DNA from: Caryophanales bacterium UBA3210
GTDB taxonomy: Bacteria > Bacillota_I > Bacilli_A > RFN20 > CAG-449
DNA length: 11,323 bases
Assembly (NCBI GenBank): GCA_002363635.1
Contig: DEWM01000058.1
Span: forward strand, 1-11,323
Direction of reading: 5' to 3'
Shown in pieces: positions 5,810 to 11,323 of this stretch. The notes under the pieces are model-generated. The model did not search any database. It was given only the letters and a program-made list of their open reading frames with translations, and was not told the origin of the DNA. The first letter of the stretch is position 1. Every line of letters begins with the position of its first letter. The position numbers and the translations under genes are program-made.

Positions 5810-6473
5810 ATTCTTTTTCAGATAGTTCGTCTAGAGTATCATAATCTTTTATATGAATGCATCCTCTACTTACCTCAACTAGTCCTTCATTTTCAAATTT
5901 CTTTAACTGACGAGTAATTACTTCTCTAGATGTTCCAATATCATTTGCGATCTTTTCTTGGGTAAAGGTTATATTGTCATCAATATTATTATCAATAATA
6001 TATGATGCTAAACGTTTTTCTACAGATGAGAAAGTTACATCGTGAAGAACGTGAAGAGTATCTGATACTGCTGCAGACATTGCTCTAACAAAGAAGTTCG
6101 AGAAGATTAATGATTGCTTTAAGACTTTTCTAAAGACTATTGAAGGGATAACTAAGATTTGTGTTTCTTCGTTTGCTTCAATTGAGACGTTAAATGTAAT
6201 GTCTTGCAAAACACATGTTGCAGAAAATACACATACATCATATTGATATAAGTTATATAAAGTAACTTCACGGTTTTCATTATTGTTTATAAAAACTCTT
6301 AAAGAACCTGAATCAACAATAACTAAACCAAGACACCCTGCTTGACCTGACATTAATTGTTCTTTTTCTTTTAAGGTTGCAAAATAAGATGAATTAATGA
6401 TCATCTTTCTAGATTCATCATCCATTTCATCAAACCTTGCTAGAGATTCATCGAGTAATTTAACTTTATCCAT
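5808..6473 (-). CDS. Crp/Fnr-family transcriptional regulator, possible thiol sensor
   Basis: The 221-residue product has a cyclic-nucleotide-binding-type beta-barrel (about 25-115), a long dimerisation helix (about 120-145) and a C-terminal winged helix (about 150-212). The DNA-binding helix is TSREVITRQLKKFE (181-194), close to the SRExVxR...LE pattern of CRP and FNR. Residues for cAMP phosphate binding are not recognisable. Four cysteines occur: C47, C81, C87 and C205. The C-x5-C pair lies in DVCVFSATCVLQ, the barrel segment where related clostridial-type proteins also have cysteines; there is no FNR-like N-terminal four-cysteine cluster. The start has AGGAGA 8 nt upstream on the minus strand (6482-6487). 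It is divergent from trxA, and a perfect palindrome lies in the shared 108-nt gap. A redox- or thiol-responsive role is inferred from the cysteines and the thioredoxin neighbour. Confidence 0.92.
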   Translation of the reverse strand: MDKVKLLDESLARFDEMDDESRKMIINSSYFATLKEKEQLMSGQAGCLGLVIVDSGSLRVFINNNENREVTLYNLYQYDVCVFSATCVLQDITFNVSIEANEETQILVIPSIVFRKVLKQSLIFSNFFVRAMSAAVSDTLHVLHDVTFSSVEKRLASYIIDNNIDDNITFTQEKIANDIGTSREVITRQLKKFENEGLVEVSRGCIHIKDYDTLDELSEKE

Positions 6474-6511
6474 AATATTATTCTCCTGAAAAAATAATAT
6501 CTCCCCATTAA

Positions 6512-6540
6512 TTGTGATTTTATCACATACACCTTAAAAT
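6512..6540 (+). promoter_or_regulatory. trxA promoter overlapping the operator
   Basis: TTGTGA (6512-6517) and TAAAAT (6535-6540) are spaced by exactly 17 nt. The operator covers most of the -35 and the start of the spacer. A start near 6547 leaves a leader of about 35 nt with AAGGAG at 6567-6572. Confidence 0.65.
6513..6527. promoter_or_regulatory. Palindromic operator, likely bound by the Crp/Fnr-family regulator
   Basis: TGTGAT (6513-6518) and ATCACA (6522-6527) are perfect inverted half-sites around TTT. The half-sites equal the core CRP motif TGTGA/TCACA, but the cores are 5 bp apart rather than the 6 of E. coli CRP. It is centred at 6520, about -27 for trxA and -10 for the regulator gene, positions that suit repression rather than activation. 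Confidence 0.7.
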
Positions 6541-6545
6541 GCAAA
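6517..6545 (-). promoter_or_regulatory. Regulator-gene promoter overlapping the operator
   Basis: On the minus strand TTTGCA (complement of 6540-6545) and TAAAAT (complement of 6517-6522) are 17 nt apart. The -10 is preceded by TGTGA, which gives an extended -10 (TG, A, then TAAAAT) embedded in the operator. This predicts autoregulation. Confidence 0.55.
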
Positions 6546-6581
6546 TGCTATCATATAAGCAGTTTCAAGGAGATTAATGAA

Positions 6582-6902
6582 ATGGAATTTTTAACAGATT
6601 TAAATTATAAAGAAGTATTTGCTTCAGGCAAAATTGTATTTGTAGATTTCTACGCTAATTGGTGTGGTCCATGTAAAATGTTATCCCCAATTGTTGAAGA
6701 ACTTGCAAACGAAAGAACTGATGTAGATTTCTATAAAGTAAATGTCGATGATTGCGAAGAATTACCAGCAGAATTTGGTATTCGTTCAATCCCTACAATC
6801 GTCATTCTTAAAGACAATAAAGTCTTAAAGGCTAATGTTGGTTTTGTGCCAAAAGAAGTTCTTTCAAAGATGATTGACGAAGCTGTCATAGCGGCAAAAT
6901 AA
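6582..6902 (+). CDS. trxA: Thioredoxin
   Basis: The 106-residue product is a full-length single-domain thioredoxin that reduces protein disulfides in the cytosol. The redox site WCGPC is at residues 27-31 (C28, C31) in FYANWCGPCKM, the cis-proline is P71 in IRSIPTIV, and the buried aspartate before the active site is D22 (VFVDFYA). One extra cysteine is at 58. An ATG at 6577 is out of frame and stops at once; the ATG at 6582 has AAGGAG 9 nt upstream. It is divergent from a Crp/Fnr-family regulator and its promoter overlaps the shared operator, so it is likely controlled by that protein. No thioredoxin reductase is in the window. Two hairpins follow, so it is probably monocistronic. Confidence 0.97.
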   Translation: MEFLTDLNYKEVFASGKIVFVDFYANWCGPCKMLSPIVEELANERTDVDFYKVNVDDCEELPAEFGIRSIPTIVILKDNKVLKANVGFVPKEVLSKMIDEAVIAAK

Positions 6903-6913
6903 GTTTGATTCTT

Positions 6914-6933
6914 AAATAAACTTTGGTTTATTT
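6914..6933 (+). repeat. AT-only hairpin after trxA
   Basis: AAATAAAC (6914-6921) and GTTTATTT (6926-6933) form a perfect 8-bp stem with a TTTG loop 11 nt after the trxA stop. It lacks a continuous T tract, so it may protect the mRNA 3' end or be an auxiliary terminator ahead of the next hairpin. Confidence 0.5.
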
Positions 6934-6941
6934 GGAATATT

Positions 6942-6983
6942 AAAAGGCTTCCCATCTCCCCAAATTTCGAGAAGTCTTTTTTT
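6942..6983 (+). terminator. Intrinsic terminator after trxA
   Basis: A 10-bp stem pairs 6942-6951 with 6971-6980 (one G-U) around an unusually long loop of 19 bases rich in C, and ends in seven Ts at 6977-6983. Confidence 0.75.
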
Positions 6984-7004
6984 GTTTTAATAGATATTTC
7001 AATT

Positions 7005-7013
7005 TGTTATAAT
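7005..7013 (+). promoter_or_regulatory. Extended -10 promoter of the serine acetyltransferase gene
   Basis: TGT followed by a consensus TATAAT (7008-7013) is a textbook extended -10. A -35 is weak (TTGTTT at 6982-6987 is 20 nt away). A start near 7020 would leave a leader of only about 10 nt, which excludes the ATG at 7018 as the start codon. Confidence 0.65.
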
Positions 7014-7029
7014 TTATGTGGTGATAGAT

Positions 7030-7794
7030 ATGATTACTTTAGAGTGCAAAAAATATAATGATATTTTAAATAAAAAAATGATTATTGAATTTGGAAAGAA
7101 AATCCAAGATGTTTTATTTCCAAATTATTTTCGTGAAGTAGAAGACTATGAAAAGAATTTAGAAGCCGCTCACATTTATTTTAAAAAATATATTTCTTCT
7201 AAGGATGGCGATGAAGAGAAATTCTTCGAAGAATTACATAAAGTAAAAGAATTACTTTTAACTGATATTGAAGCAATGTTCAATGGTGACCCTGCTTGTG
7301 AAAGTTATGATGAAGTTATTTTATGTTACCCAGGTTTCTATGCAATTATGGTTAATAGAATTGCTCATGCTTTATATAATTTAGGAATTAAAATTCCTGC
7401 TAGAATTTTAACTGAAGAAGCTCATTCTAAAACTGGTATTGATATTCACCCAGGTGCTACTATTGGTTCATATTTCTTTATTGACCATGGTACAGGTATT
7501 GTCATTGGTGAAACTACTATTATTGGTGATCATGTTAAGTTATACCAAGGTGTTACTTTAGGTGCATTATCTTTATCTAGAGGACAACTTTTAAAAGGTA
7601 GTAAAAGACATCCTACAATTGGTAATAACGTTACAATTTATTCTGGAGCATCAATTCTTGGTGGAGAAACTATAGTTGAAGATAACGTCACATTAGGTGC
7701 GAACGTATTTGTTACTTCTTCTGTTAGTAAATCCTCTAAGGTTGCATATAAATCATTAGATTTAACTTGTGTTCCTTTTGAAGATAAGAAATAA
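7030..7794 (+). CDS. cysE: Serine O-acetyltransferase
   Basis: The 254-residue product transfers acetyl from acetyl-CoA to L-serine, giving O-acetylserine for cysteine synthesis. An alpha-helical N-terminal domain (about 1-125) is followed by a left-handed beta-helix of hexapeptide repeats (about 137-235). GIDIHPGATIG (D138, H140), FIDHGTGIVIGET (D152-H153), KRHPTIGNNV and SGASILGG match the serine acetyltransferase signature, including the catalytic Asp/His pair. The start is the ATG at 7030: GGTGAT (7020-7025) is complementary to the AUCACC of the 16S 3' end at the proper distance, while the ATG at 7018 lies too close to the -10. The C-terminus, ending in FEDKK, lacks a clear terminal isoleucine of the sort that anchors O-acetylserine sulfhydrylase in some species. 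No cysK is adjacent. It stands alone between terminators. Confidence 0.93.
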   Translation: MITLECKKYNDILNKKMIIEFGKKIQDVLFPNYFREVEDYEKNLEAAHIYFKKYISSKDGDEEKFFEELHKVKELLLTDIEAMFNGDPACESYDEVILCYPGFYAIMVNRIAHALYNLGIKIPARILTEEAHSKTGIDIHPGATIGSYFFIDHGTGIVIGETTIIGDHVKLYQGVTLGALSLSRGQLLKGSKRHPTIGNNVTIYSGASILGGETIVEDNVTLGANVFVTSSVSKSSKVAYKSLDLTCVPFEDKK

Positions 7795-7805
7795 ATATAT
7801 TATTT

Positions 7806-7829
7806 AGTCACTTAACAAAGTGGCTTTTT
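7806..7829 (+). terminator. Intrinsic terminator after serine acetyltransferase
   Basis: AGTCACTT (7806-7813) pairs with AAGTGGCT (7818-7825), 8 bp with one G-U, around an AACA loop. Five Ts follow at 7825-7829. Confidence 0.88.
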
Positions 7830-7859
7830 ATGTATCTATGCAATTTTGATTTTATATTT

Positions 7860-7865
7860 TATAAT
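7860..7865 (+). promoter_or_regulatory. Candidate -10 element for the YhhN-family gene
   Basis: A consensus TATAAT lies 19 nt before the ATG at 7885, with GAGG at 7873-7876 as ribosome site. No convincing -35 is present. The preceding terminator makes an independent start likely. Confidence 0.4.
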
Positions 7866-7884
7866 AAGCATAGAGGAAAAAATT

Positions 7885-8550
7885 ATGAGTGTTTTTCAGA
7901 TAATTGCACTTGTCTTACTGAGTTTAGTAATGTGTGTACACTTAGTCTTTTGCTTTCTAGATAATGAAATAGGTAGAAAGATTACTAAACCACTTTGTAT
8001 TCCATCACTTATTTTACTTACTTTGTCTTTTGATATTGATGGAAGAGATGTAGCGTGGCAAGTTTATGTTGCGTTAGTTTTTGCTTTGCTTGGTGATATT
8101 TTCTTAATTGGTAGAGAAAAATCATGGGCGTTAATTACTGGAACTGGATTTTTCTCCATATGCCAAATATTTTATATTTGGACAATATTTGAAAAAGTAT
8201 CTCATACTATTACTCCTTGGGGGGCGTATTTAATTACTATTTTATTAGCTTTTATTGTGTTTGTTTTAGTATTTGTATTTTCATATAAGTCACTTAAATA
8301 TCTAGCGTGTGGGGCAGCTTTATATTTTGGTTTACTTGCAGAATTATTATCTGCTTTCGTGTTACTGAGTGTAAGATCTAATCCATTACTCGCGGTTGGA
8401 GGAATATGTGGAGCAGTCCTTCATATTATTTCTGATATCTTCTTAGTTTATACAATCTTTATTAATCAGAATGTTAAAAGAAGACATTTATATATTATGG
8501 GTACTTATTTAGGTGCACAAATACTAATTGTTTTATCACTTATTTTCTAA
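7885..8550 (+). CDS. YhhN/TMEM86-family membrane protein
   Basis: The 221-residue product is a polytopic membrane protein with about seven or eight hydrophobic segments. Family landmarks are KPLCIPSLIL (35-44), the acidic motif LLGDIFLIG (68-76, D71) and a second acidic site ISDIFLVY (182-189, D184), each inside a membrane segment. Animal TMEM86 members hydrolyse the vinyl-ether bond of lysoplasmalogens, and the paired intramembrane aspartates are the proposed active site. The bacterial role is less certain, although plasmalogens do occur in anaerobic bacteria. The ATG at 7885 has GAGG 8 nt upstream; an earlier in-frame start at 7846 would precede the -10 and add an unlikely sequence. The gene is preceded by a terminator and followed by a hairpin before the aminopeptidase gene. 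Confidence 0.8.
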   Translation: MSVFQIIALVLLSLVMCVHLVFCFLDNEIGRKITKPLCIPSLILLTLSFDIDGRDVAWQVYVALVFALLGDIFLIGREKSWALITGTGFFSICQIFYIWTIFEKVSHTITPWGAYLITILLAFIVFVLVFVFSYKSLKYLACGAALYFGLLAELLSAFVLLSVRSNPLLAVGGICGAVLHIISDIFLVYTIFINQNVKRRHLYIMGTYLGAQILIVLSLIF

Positions 8551-8584
8551 TTATATAGAAAATACTGAATTAAAAATAAAAATT

Positions 8585-8593
8585 TGTTAAGAT
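8585..8593 (+). promoter_or_regulatory. Extended -10 promoter candidate upstream of the aminopeptidase gene
   Basis: TGT plus TAAGAT (8588-8593) resembles the extended -10 before serine acetyltransferase, and both lie in the same 9-mer context AATTTGTTA (8581-8589 and 7001-7009). A start near 8600 falls within the following hairpin. Confidence 0.4.
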
Positions 8594-8632
8594 AGAGAAA
8601 AGCACCTTTTGTATCAATGGTGTTTTTCTTTT
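8594..8632 (+). terminator. Hairpin with T tail directly before the aminopeptidase ribosome site
   Basis: A core 10-bp stem pairs 8597-8606 with 8619-8628 (one G-U), and can extend to 8594/8631, around a 12-base loop; TTTT (8629-8632) follows. It can serve as the terminator of the YhhN-family gene. Its tail abuts the ribosome site AAGGAG at 8633-8638, so it may also act on the aminopeptidase mRNA. Confidence 0.65.
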
Positions 8633-8648
8633 AAGGAGAGATGATTAT

Positions 8649-9881
8649 ATGAAGAAATCTTTACAAAAAAAATATGCAAAGCTTCTTGTTAAATCTGGTG
8701 TTAATCTTCAAAAAGGACAAGAATTAACTATTTATGCATCTATTGAAATTGCTGATTTTGTTAGATTAGTAGTAGAAGAAGCATATAAAGCAAAAGCTTC
8801 TAAAGTTTCCGTTGAATGGAATGATGAAACAATTTCTAAACTTGGAATTAAATATAGAAGCGTTGAATCTTTAGGCGAAGTTAGAGAATGGGAAAAAGCA
8901 AAGCTTCAGGATAGAGTAGACCACTTACCTGCTAGACTTTATATTGAATCTGATGATCCTGATGGAATGAAAGATGTCGACCAAGCTAAGGTTGCAAAAT
9001 CTAGACAATTAAGATATCCAATTTTAAAGCCATATATCGATAAACTTAATAACAAAGAACAGTGGTGTATTGCAGGTGTTCCTGGCAAAGCTTGGGCAAA
9101 GAAGATTTTCCCTGAATTATCAACATCAAAAGCTGTTGAAAAATTATGGGAAGCTATCTTAATGACTTCACGCGTTGATGAGAATAACCCTGTTAAGAAC
9201 TGGGAAGTTCATAACAAGGAATTACAAGATAGATGTAATTATTTAAATGATTTAGGTATTAAAGAATTACATTACACATCTTCTAATGGAACTGATTTAA
9301 GAGTTGGTTTATTAAAAGAATCTATGTGGTGTGGTGGAGATGAAGCGACAAATACTAAGAAGAAGGTTGTCTTCAATCCTAACATTCCTACAGAAGAAGT
9401 CTTTACTTCTCCAGACAAAACTAAAACAAATGGTATTGTATACTCTGCAAAACCTTTATCTTACCAAGGTCAATTAATCGAAAATTTCTGGGTTAAATTT
9501 GAAAATGGTAAAGCTATTGATGTTGGTGCTAGAAAAGGTGAAGAGTTACTTAGAAAAATGATCTCAATGGATGAAGGTGCTGCTTTCTTAGGTGAATGTG
9601 CATTAATTGCTTATGATTCACCAATTAATAACACTGGAATCTTATTCTTCAATACTTTATATGACGAAAATGCTTCATGTCACCTAGCTTTAGGAACAGG
9701 ATTTACTAACTGTTTCAAGGGTTATGAAAATATGACTGATGAAGAAATCTACGCTAAAGGAATCAACGAATCTATGATTCACGTTGACTTTATGATTGGC
9801 TCAAAAGATTTATCAATTGAAGCAGTTACTTACGACAATAAAACAGTACAAATTTTTAAAGACGGATCCTGGGCTTTCTAA
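8649..9881 (+). CDS. M29-family metallo-aminopeptidase (AmpS/PepS/AmpT type)
   Basis: The 410-residue product matches the length and motifs of M29 aminopeptidases, which remove N-terminal residues from peptides in the cytosol using two metal ions. Expected ligands are present: E250 (NIPTEEVF), E316 (FLGECAL), H345 (SCHLALG), and H378/D380 (MIHVDFMIGS). At 352, seven residues after H345, this protein has Phe in GTGF where the Thermus and Staphylococcus enzymes have a conserved active-site Tyr. The ATG at 8649 follows AAGGAG by 10 nt. A hairpin lies just before the ribosome site. The phosphofructokinase gene follows after 34 nt with no terminator, and topB follows that, so the three are probably cotranscribed. 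A role in peptide turnover is inferred from the family; its preferred peptides are unknown. Confidence 0.92.
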   Translation: MKKSLQKKYAKLLVKSGVNLQKGQELTIYASIEIADFVRLVVEEAYKAKASKVSVEWNDETISKLGIKYRSVESLGEVREWEKAKLQDRVDHLPARLYIESDDPDGMKDVDQAKVAKSRQLRYPILKPYIDKLNNKEQWCIAGVPGKAWAKKIFPELSTSKAVEKLWEAILMTSRVDENNPVKNWEVHNKELQDRCNYLNDLGIKELHYTSSNGTDLRVGLLKESMWCGGDEATNTKKKVVFNPNIPTEEVFTSPDKTKTNGIVYSAKPLSYQGQLIENFWVKFENGKAIDVGARKGEELLRKMISMDEGAAFLGECALIAYDSPINNTGILFFNTLYDENASCHLALGTGFTNCFKGYENMTDEEIYAKGINESMIHVDFMIGSKDLSIEAVTYDNKTVQIFKDGSWAF

Positions 9882-9915
9882 TTGCTCATTAAAATCCATC
9901 TAAAAGAGGAAGATT

Positions 9916-11094
9916 ATGAAAAACATCATTTATTTACAGTCTGGCGGACCTACAAGCGCTATTAACTCTTCATTTTTAGGAGTTATTAAATTCTTTCAAG
10001 AAAATAAAGAAGTGGGAAAATTATATGGTGCTCACTTTGGATTACAAGGTTTAATTGATGACGATTTAGTTGAAATTTCTAAATCCAAAGATTATTCTGC
10101 TTTGAAAGAATTACCTGGTGCTATTTTAGGCTCTGCAAGAATTAAACTAAATAACGATTATAACGATGATATTCATGCTCGTATCTTGGATACAATTCAA
10201 AAGCATGATATTGACTATTTATTATTTAATGGCGGTAATGATTCTATGGATACCGCGAATAAATTGAATATTTTCTTTAGAGAAAAAGGTATCAAAACTA
10301 GAGTGTTCGGTATTCCTAAGACTATCGATAATGATTTAGAAGAAACTGATCATACTCCAGGCTTTGGTTCTGCGGTCTCTTATATTAACAAATCCATTAT
10401 GGAAATCTCTTTAGATATTGCTTCTTACAAAAAAGGAAGAGTAACTATTATTGAATTAATGGGAAGAGATGCTGGATGGCTTTGTGCTTCCTCATGTTTA
10501 TCACAAGAATATGGACTTGGACCTGATTTAATTTATGTTCCAGAAGTTGCCTTTGATAAAGATAAATTCTTAAAAAAGGTTAAATCTATTTATGAAGAAA
10601 AAGGTAGATGCTTAGTATGTGTTTCTGAAGCATTAAAAGATGCAAATAGAGAATATATCTTTGCAGATAATACTCACGTTGATTCTTTTGGACATAAACA
10701 ACTTGGTTCAGTTTCTAAAAACCTTTGCGATTTAATTTCACGTGACTTACATTATTCAACACGTCACATAGAATTTAATTTAATGCAAAGATGTGCTTCT
10801 CATATCTCATCAAAGAAAGATATTGATGAAGCTATTAACTGCGGTTATTACGCGACAAAATTCGCTTTCGAAGGCAAAGAAGGCGGAGTCATTATGGTTA
10901 GAAATAATGATAATACAATTTCTTACTCATTTGCGGATTTAAACAAGCTTGCAAATGAAGTAAAATTAATGCCAAGAGACTTCCTTAATGAAGAAGGAAA
11001 TAATATCTCAGAAAAGGGAAGAGCATATTTTGAAATCTTTAAGGAAGATGATATCGTCTTACCTGTAATAGATGAATTAATGCCTAATAAATAA
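9916..11094 (+). CDS. pfp: Pyrophosphate-dependent 6-phosphofructokinase
   Basis: The 392-residue product phosphorylates fructose 6-phosphate in glycolysis, and motifs indicate PPi rather than ATP as donor. The N-terminal loop QSGGPTSAIN (8-17) contains GGP. The donor-site motif is GGNDS (106-110), with Asp at 109 where ATP enzymes have Gly. The catalytic motif is PKTIDND (134-140), with Lys 135 where ATP enzymes usually have Gly and the base at D138. MGRDAGW (182-188) binds sugar phosphate. The length, longer than the 320-residue bacterial ATP enzyme, fits the PPi type. GAGGA (9906-9910) precedes the ATG. It sits between the aminopeptidase gene (34 nt) and topB (2 nt), apparently in one transcript. 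Because PPi enzymes are reversible, it could work in either direction. Confidence 0.92.
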   Translation: MKNIIYLQSGGPTSAINSSFLGVIKFFQENKEVGKLYGAHFGLQGLIDDDLVEISKSKDYSALKELPGAILGSARIKLNNDYNDDIHARILDTIQKHDIDYLLFNGGNDSMDTANKLNIFFREKGIKTRVFGIPKTIDNDLEETDHTPGFGSAVSYINKSIMEISLDIASYKKGRVTIIELMGRDAGWLCASSCLSQEYGLGPDLIYVPEVAFDKDKFLKKVKSIYEEKGRCLVCVSEALKDANREYIFADNTHVDSFGHKQLGSVSKNLCDLISRDLHYSTRHIEFNLMQRCASHISSKKDIDEAINCGYYATKFAFEGKEGGVIMVRNNDNTISYSFADLNKLANEVKLMPRDFLNEEGNNISEKGRAYFEIFKEDDIVLPVIDELMPNK

Positions 11095-11096
11095 AA

Positions 11097-11323
11097 ATGA
11101 AACTAATTATTGCTGAAAAACCATCACTTGCGAGAAACATTGTTGCCGCGATCGGAGATATGAAAAAAACCGACGGATATTTTTATAATGACGAATATGT
11201 TGTTACTTATGCTTTCGGTCATCTTTTCGGTTTGTACGATGTTGAAGATTATAAAGAAGAAAAGACAGAAAAGAAGTTATGGACTCTTGATGAACTTCCT
11301 TTCTATCCACCTGAATTTAAATT
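11097..11323 (+). CDS. topB: DNA topoisomerase III (type IA), N-terminal part (3' end outside window)
   Basis: Only the first 75 residues are present. They begin the Toprim domain: MKLIIAEKPSLARNIVAAIG carries the catalytic Glu of AEKPS, and VTYAFGHLFGLYD follows around residues 36-48, with LWTLDELPFYP near 62-72. This pattern is characteristic of TopB-type enzymes, which decatenate and relax single-stranded DNA crossings; the active-site Tyr domain lies beyond the window edge. The ATG is 2 nt after the phosphofructokinase stop with no purine-rich ribosome site in between, so translation is probably coupled to termination of that gene. Topoisomerase III genes also occur on mobile elements, but nothing here suggests one. 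Confidence 0.92.
   Translation, partial: MKLIIAEKPSLARNIVAAIGDMKKTDGYFYNDEYVVTYAFGHLFGLYDVEDYKEEKTEKKLWTLDELPFYPPEFK

Noticed and set aside
6554..6559. TATAAG as an alternative trxA -10
   Set aside because: No -35 is found at a proper distance and the start would fall on the ribosome site. TTGTGA/TAAAAT with 17-nt spacing is better.
6731..6955. Minus-strand open frame overlapping trxA and its terminator region
   Set aside because: It crosses the trxA 3' hairpin, lies opposite conserved thioredoxin codons and has no independent support.
7018..7029. ATG at 7018 as start of serine acetyltransferase
   Set aside because: It lies 5 nt after a consensus extended -10, before the likely transcription start. 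The ATG at 7030 has GGTGAT at the right distance.
1..11323. UGA=Trp code of Mycoplasma type
   Set aside because: All genes reach family length without in-frame TGA, and Trp residues checked are TGG.
11097..11323. topB as a sign of an integrative element
   Set aside because: It directly follows a metabolic gene by 2 nt and no conjugation, integrase or attachment-site sequence is visible.
1..11323. CRISPR array, insertion sequence or phage genes
   Set aside because: No regularly spaced direct repeats, transposase motifs or flanking terminal repeats were seen. The inverted repeats found are single hairpins or the unexplained cluster at 5415-5485.

Overview
The window looks like core chromosome from a low-GC, AT-rich Firmicutes-type bacterium, probably of the Erysipelotrichia / uncultured Bacilli / Acholeplasma-like assemblage. 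The basis is strong A/T codon bias, AGGAGG-type ribosome sites, CCA-encoding tRNA genes, many U-tailed terminators, and the order ecfA-ecfT-truA ... rplM-rpsI. Trp is encoded by TGG and every frame is intact in the standard code, so this is not a UGA=Trp mycoplasma. All 14 stop codons visible here are TAA or TAG.

Layout. 1-2758 (+): end of an ECF-transporter ATPase gene (cut by the left edge), ecfT, truA and a PHP-domain phosphatase gene, tightly packed with two 8-nt overlaps. 2785-3607: yebC with its own promoter and terminator. 3669-4403: an unrecognised four-helix membrane protein that lacks a ribosome site, then a strong terminator. 4389-5406: a structured leader followed by rplM-rpsI. 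5407-5776: an AT-rich spacer with unexplained inverted repeats, a strong tRNA promoter, tRNA-Ile(GAT), a terminator and tRNA-Val(CAC). 5787-6983: a Crp/Fnr-family regulator gene (-) divergent from trxA (+), sharing a 15-bp palindromic operator. 7005-8550: serine acetyltransferase and a YhhN-family membrane protein, each with its own signals. 8585-11323: an M29 aminopeptidase, a PPi-type phosphofructokinase and the start of topoisomerase III (cut by the right edge).

How the genes fit together. The left half is translation and uptake housekeeping: the shared energising module of vitamin transporters, tRNA pseudouridylation, a YebC-type factor, L13/S9 and tRNAs. The right half is small metabolism and redox. 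The regulator-trxA pair is the best-supported regulatory circuit: one perfect dyad overlaps the -35/spacer of the trxA promoter and the -10 of the regulator promoter, which predicts repression of both. Cysteine precursor synthesis (serine acetyltransferase) next to thioredoxin suggests a thiol theme, but no shared control is visible.

I did not find a mobile element, CRISPR array, phage gene or defence system. The most interesting items are the Crp/Fnr-trxA operator with its cysteine-bearing sensor, the folded rplM leader, the crossing inverted repeats before the tRNA promoter, a sharp ACA/ACT threonine-codon split between translation genes and the others, and the unknown membrane protein with a possibly leaderless start.
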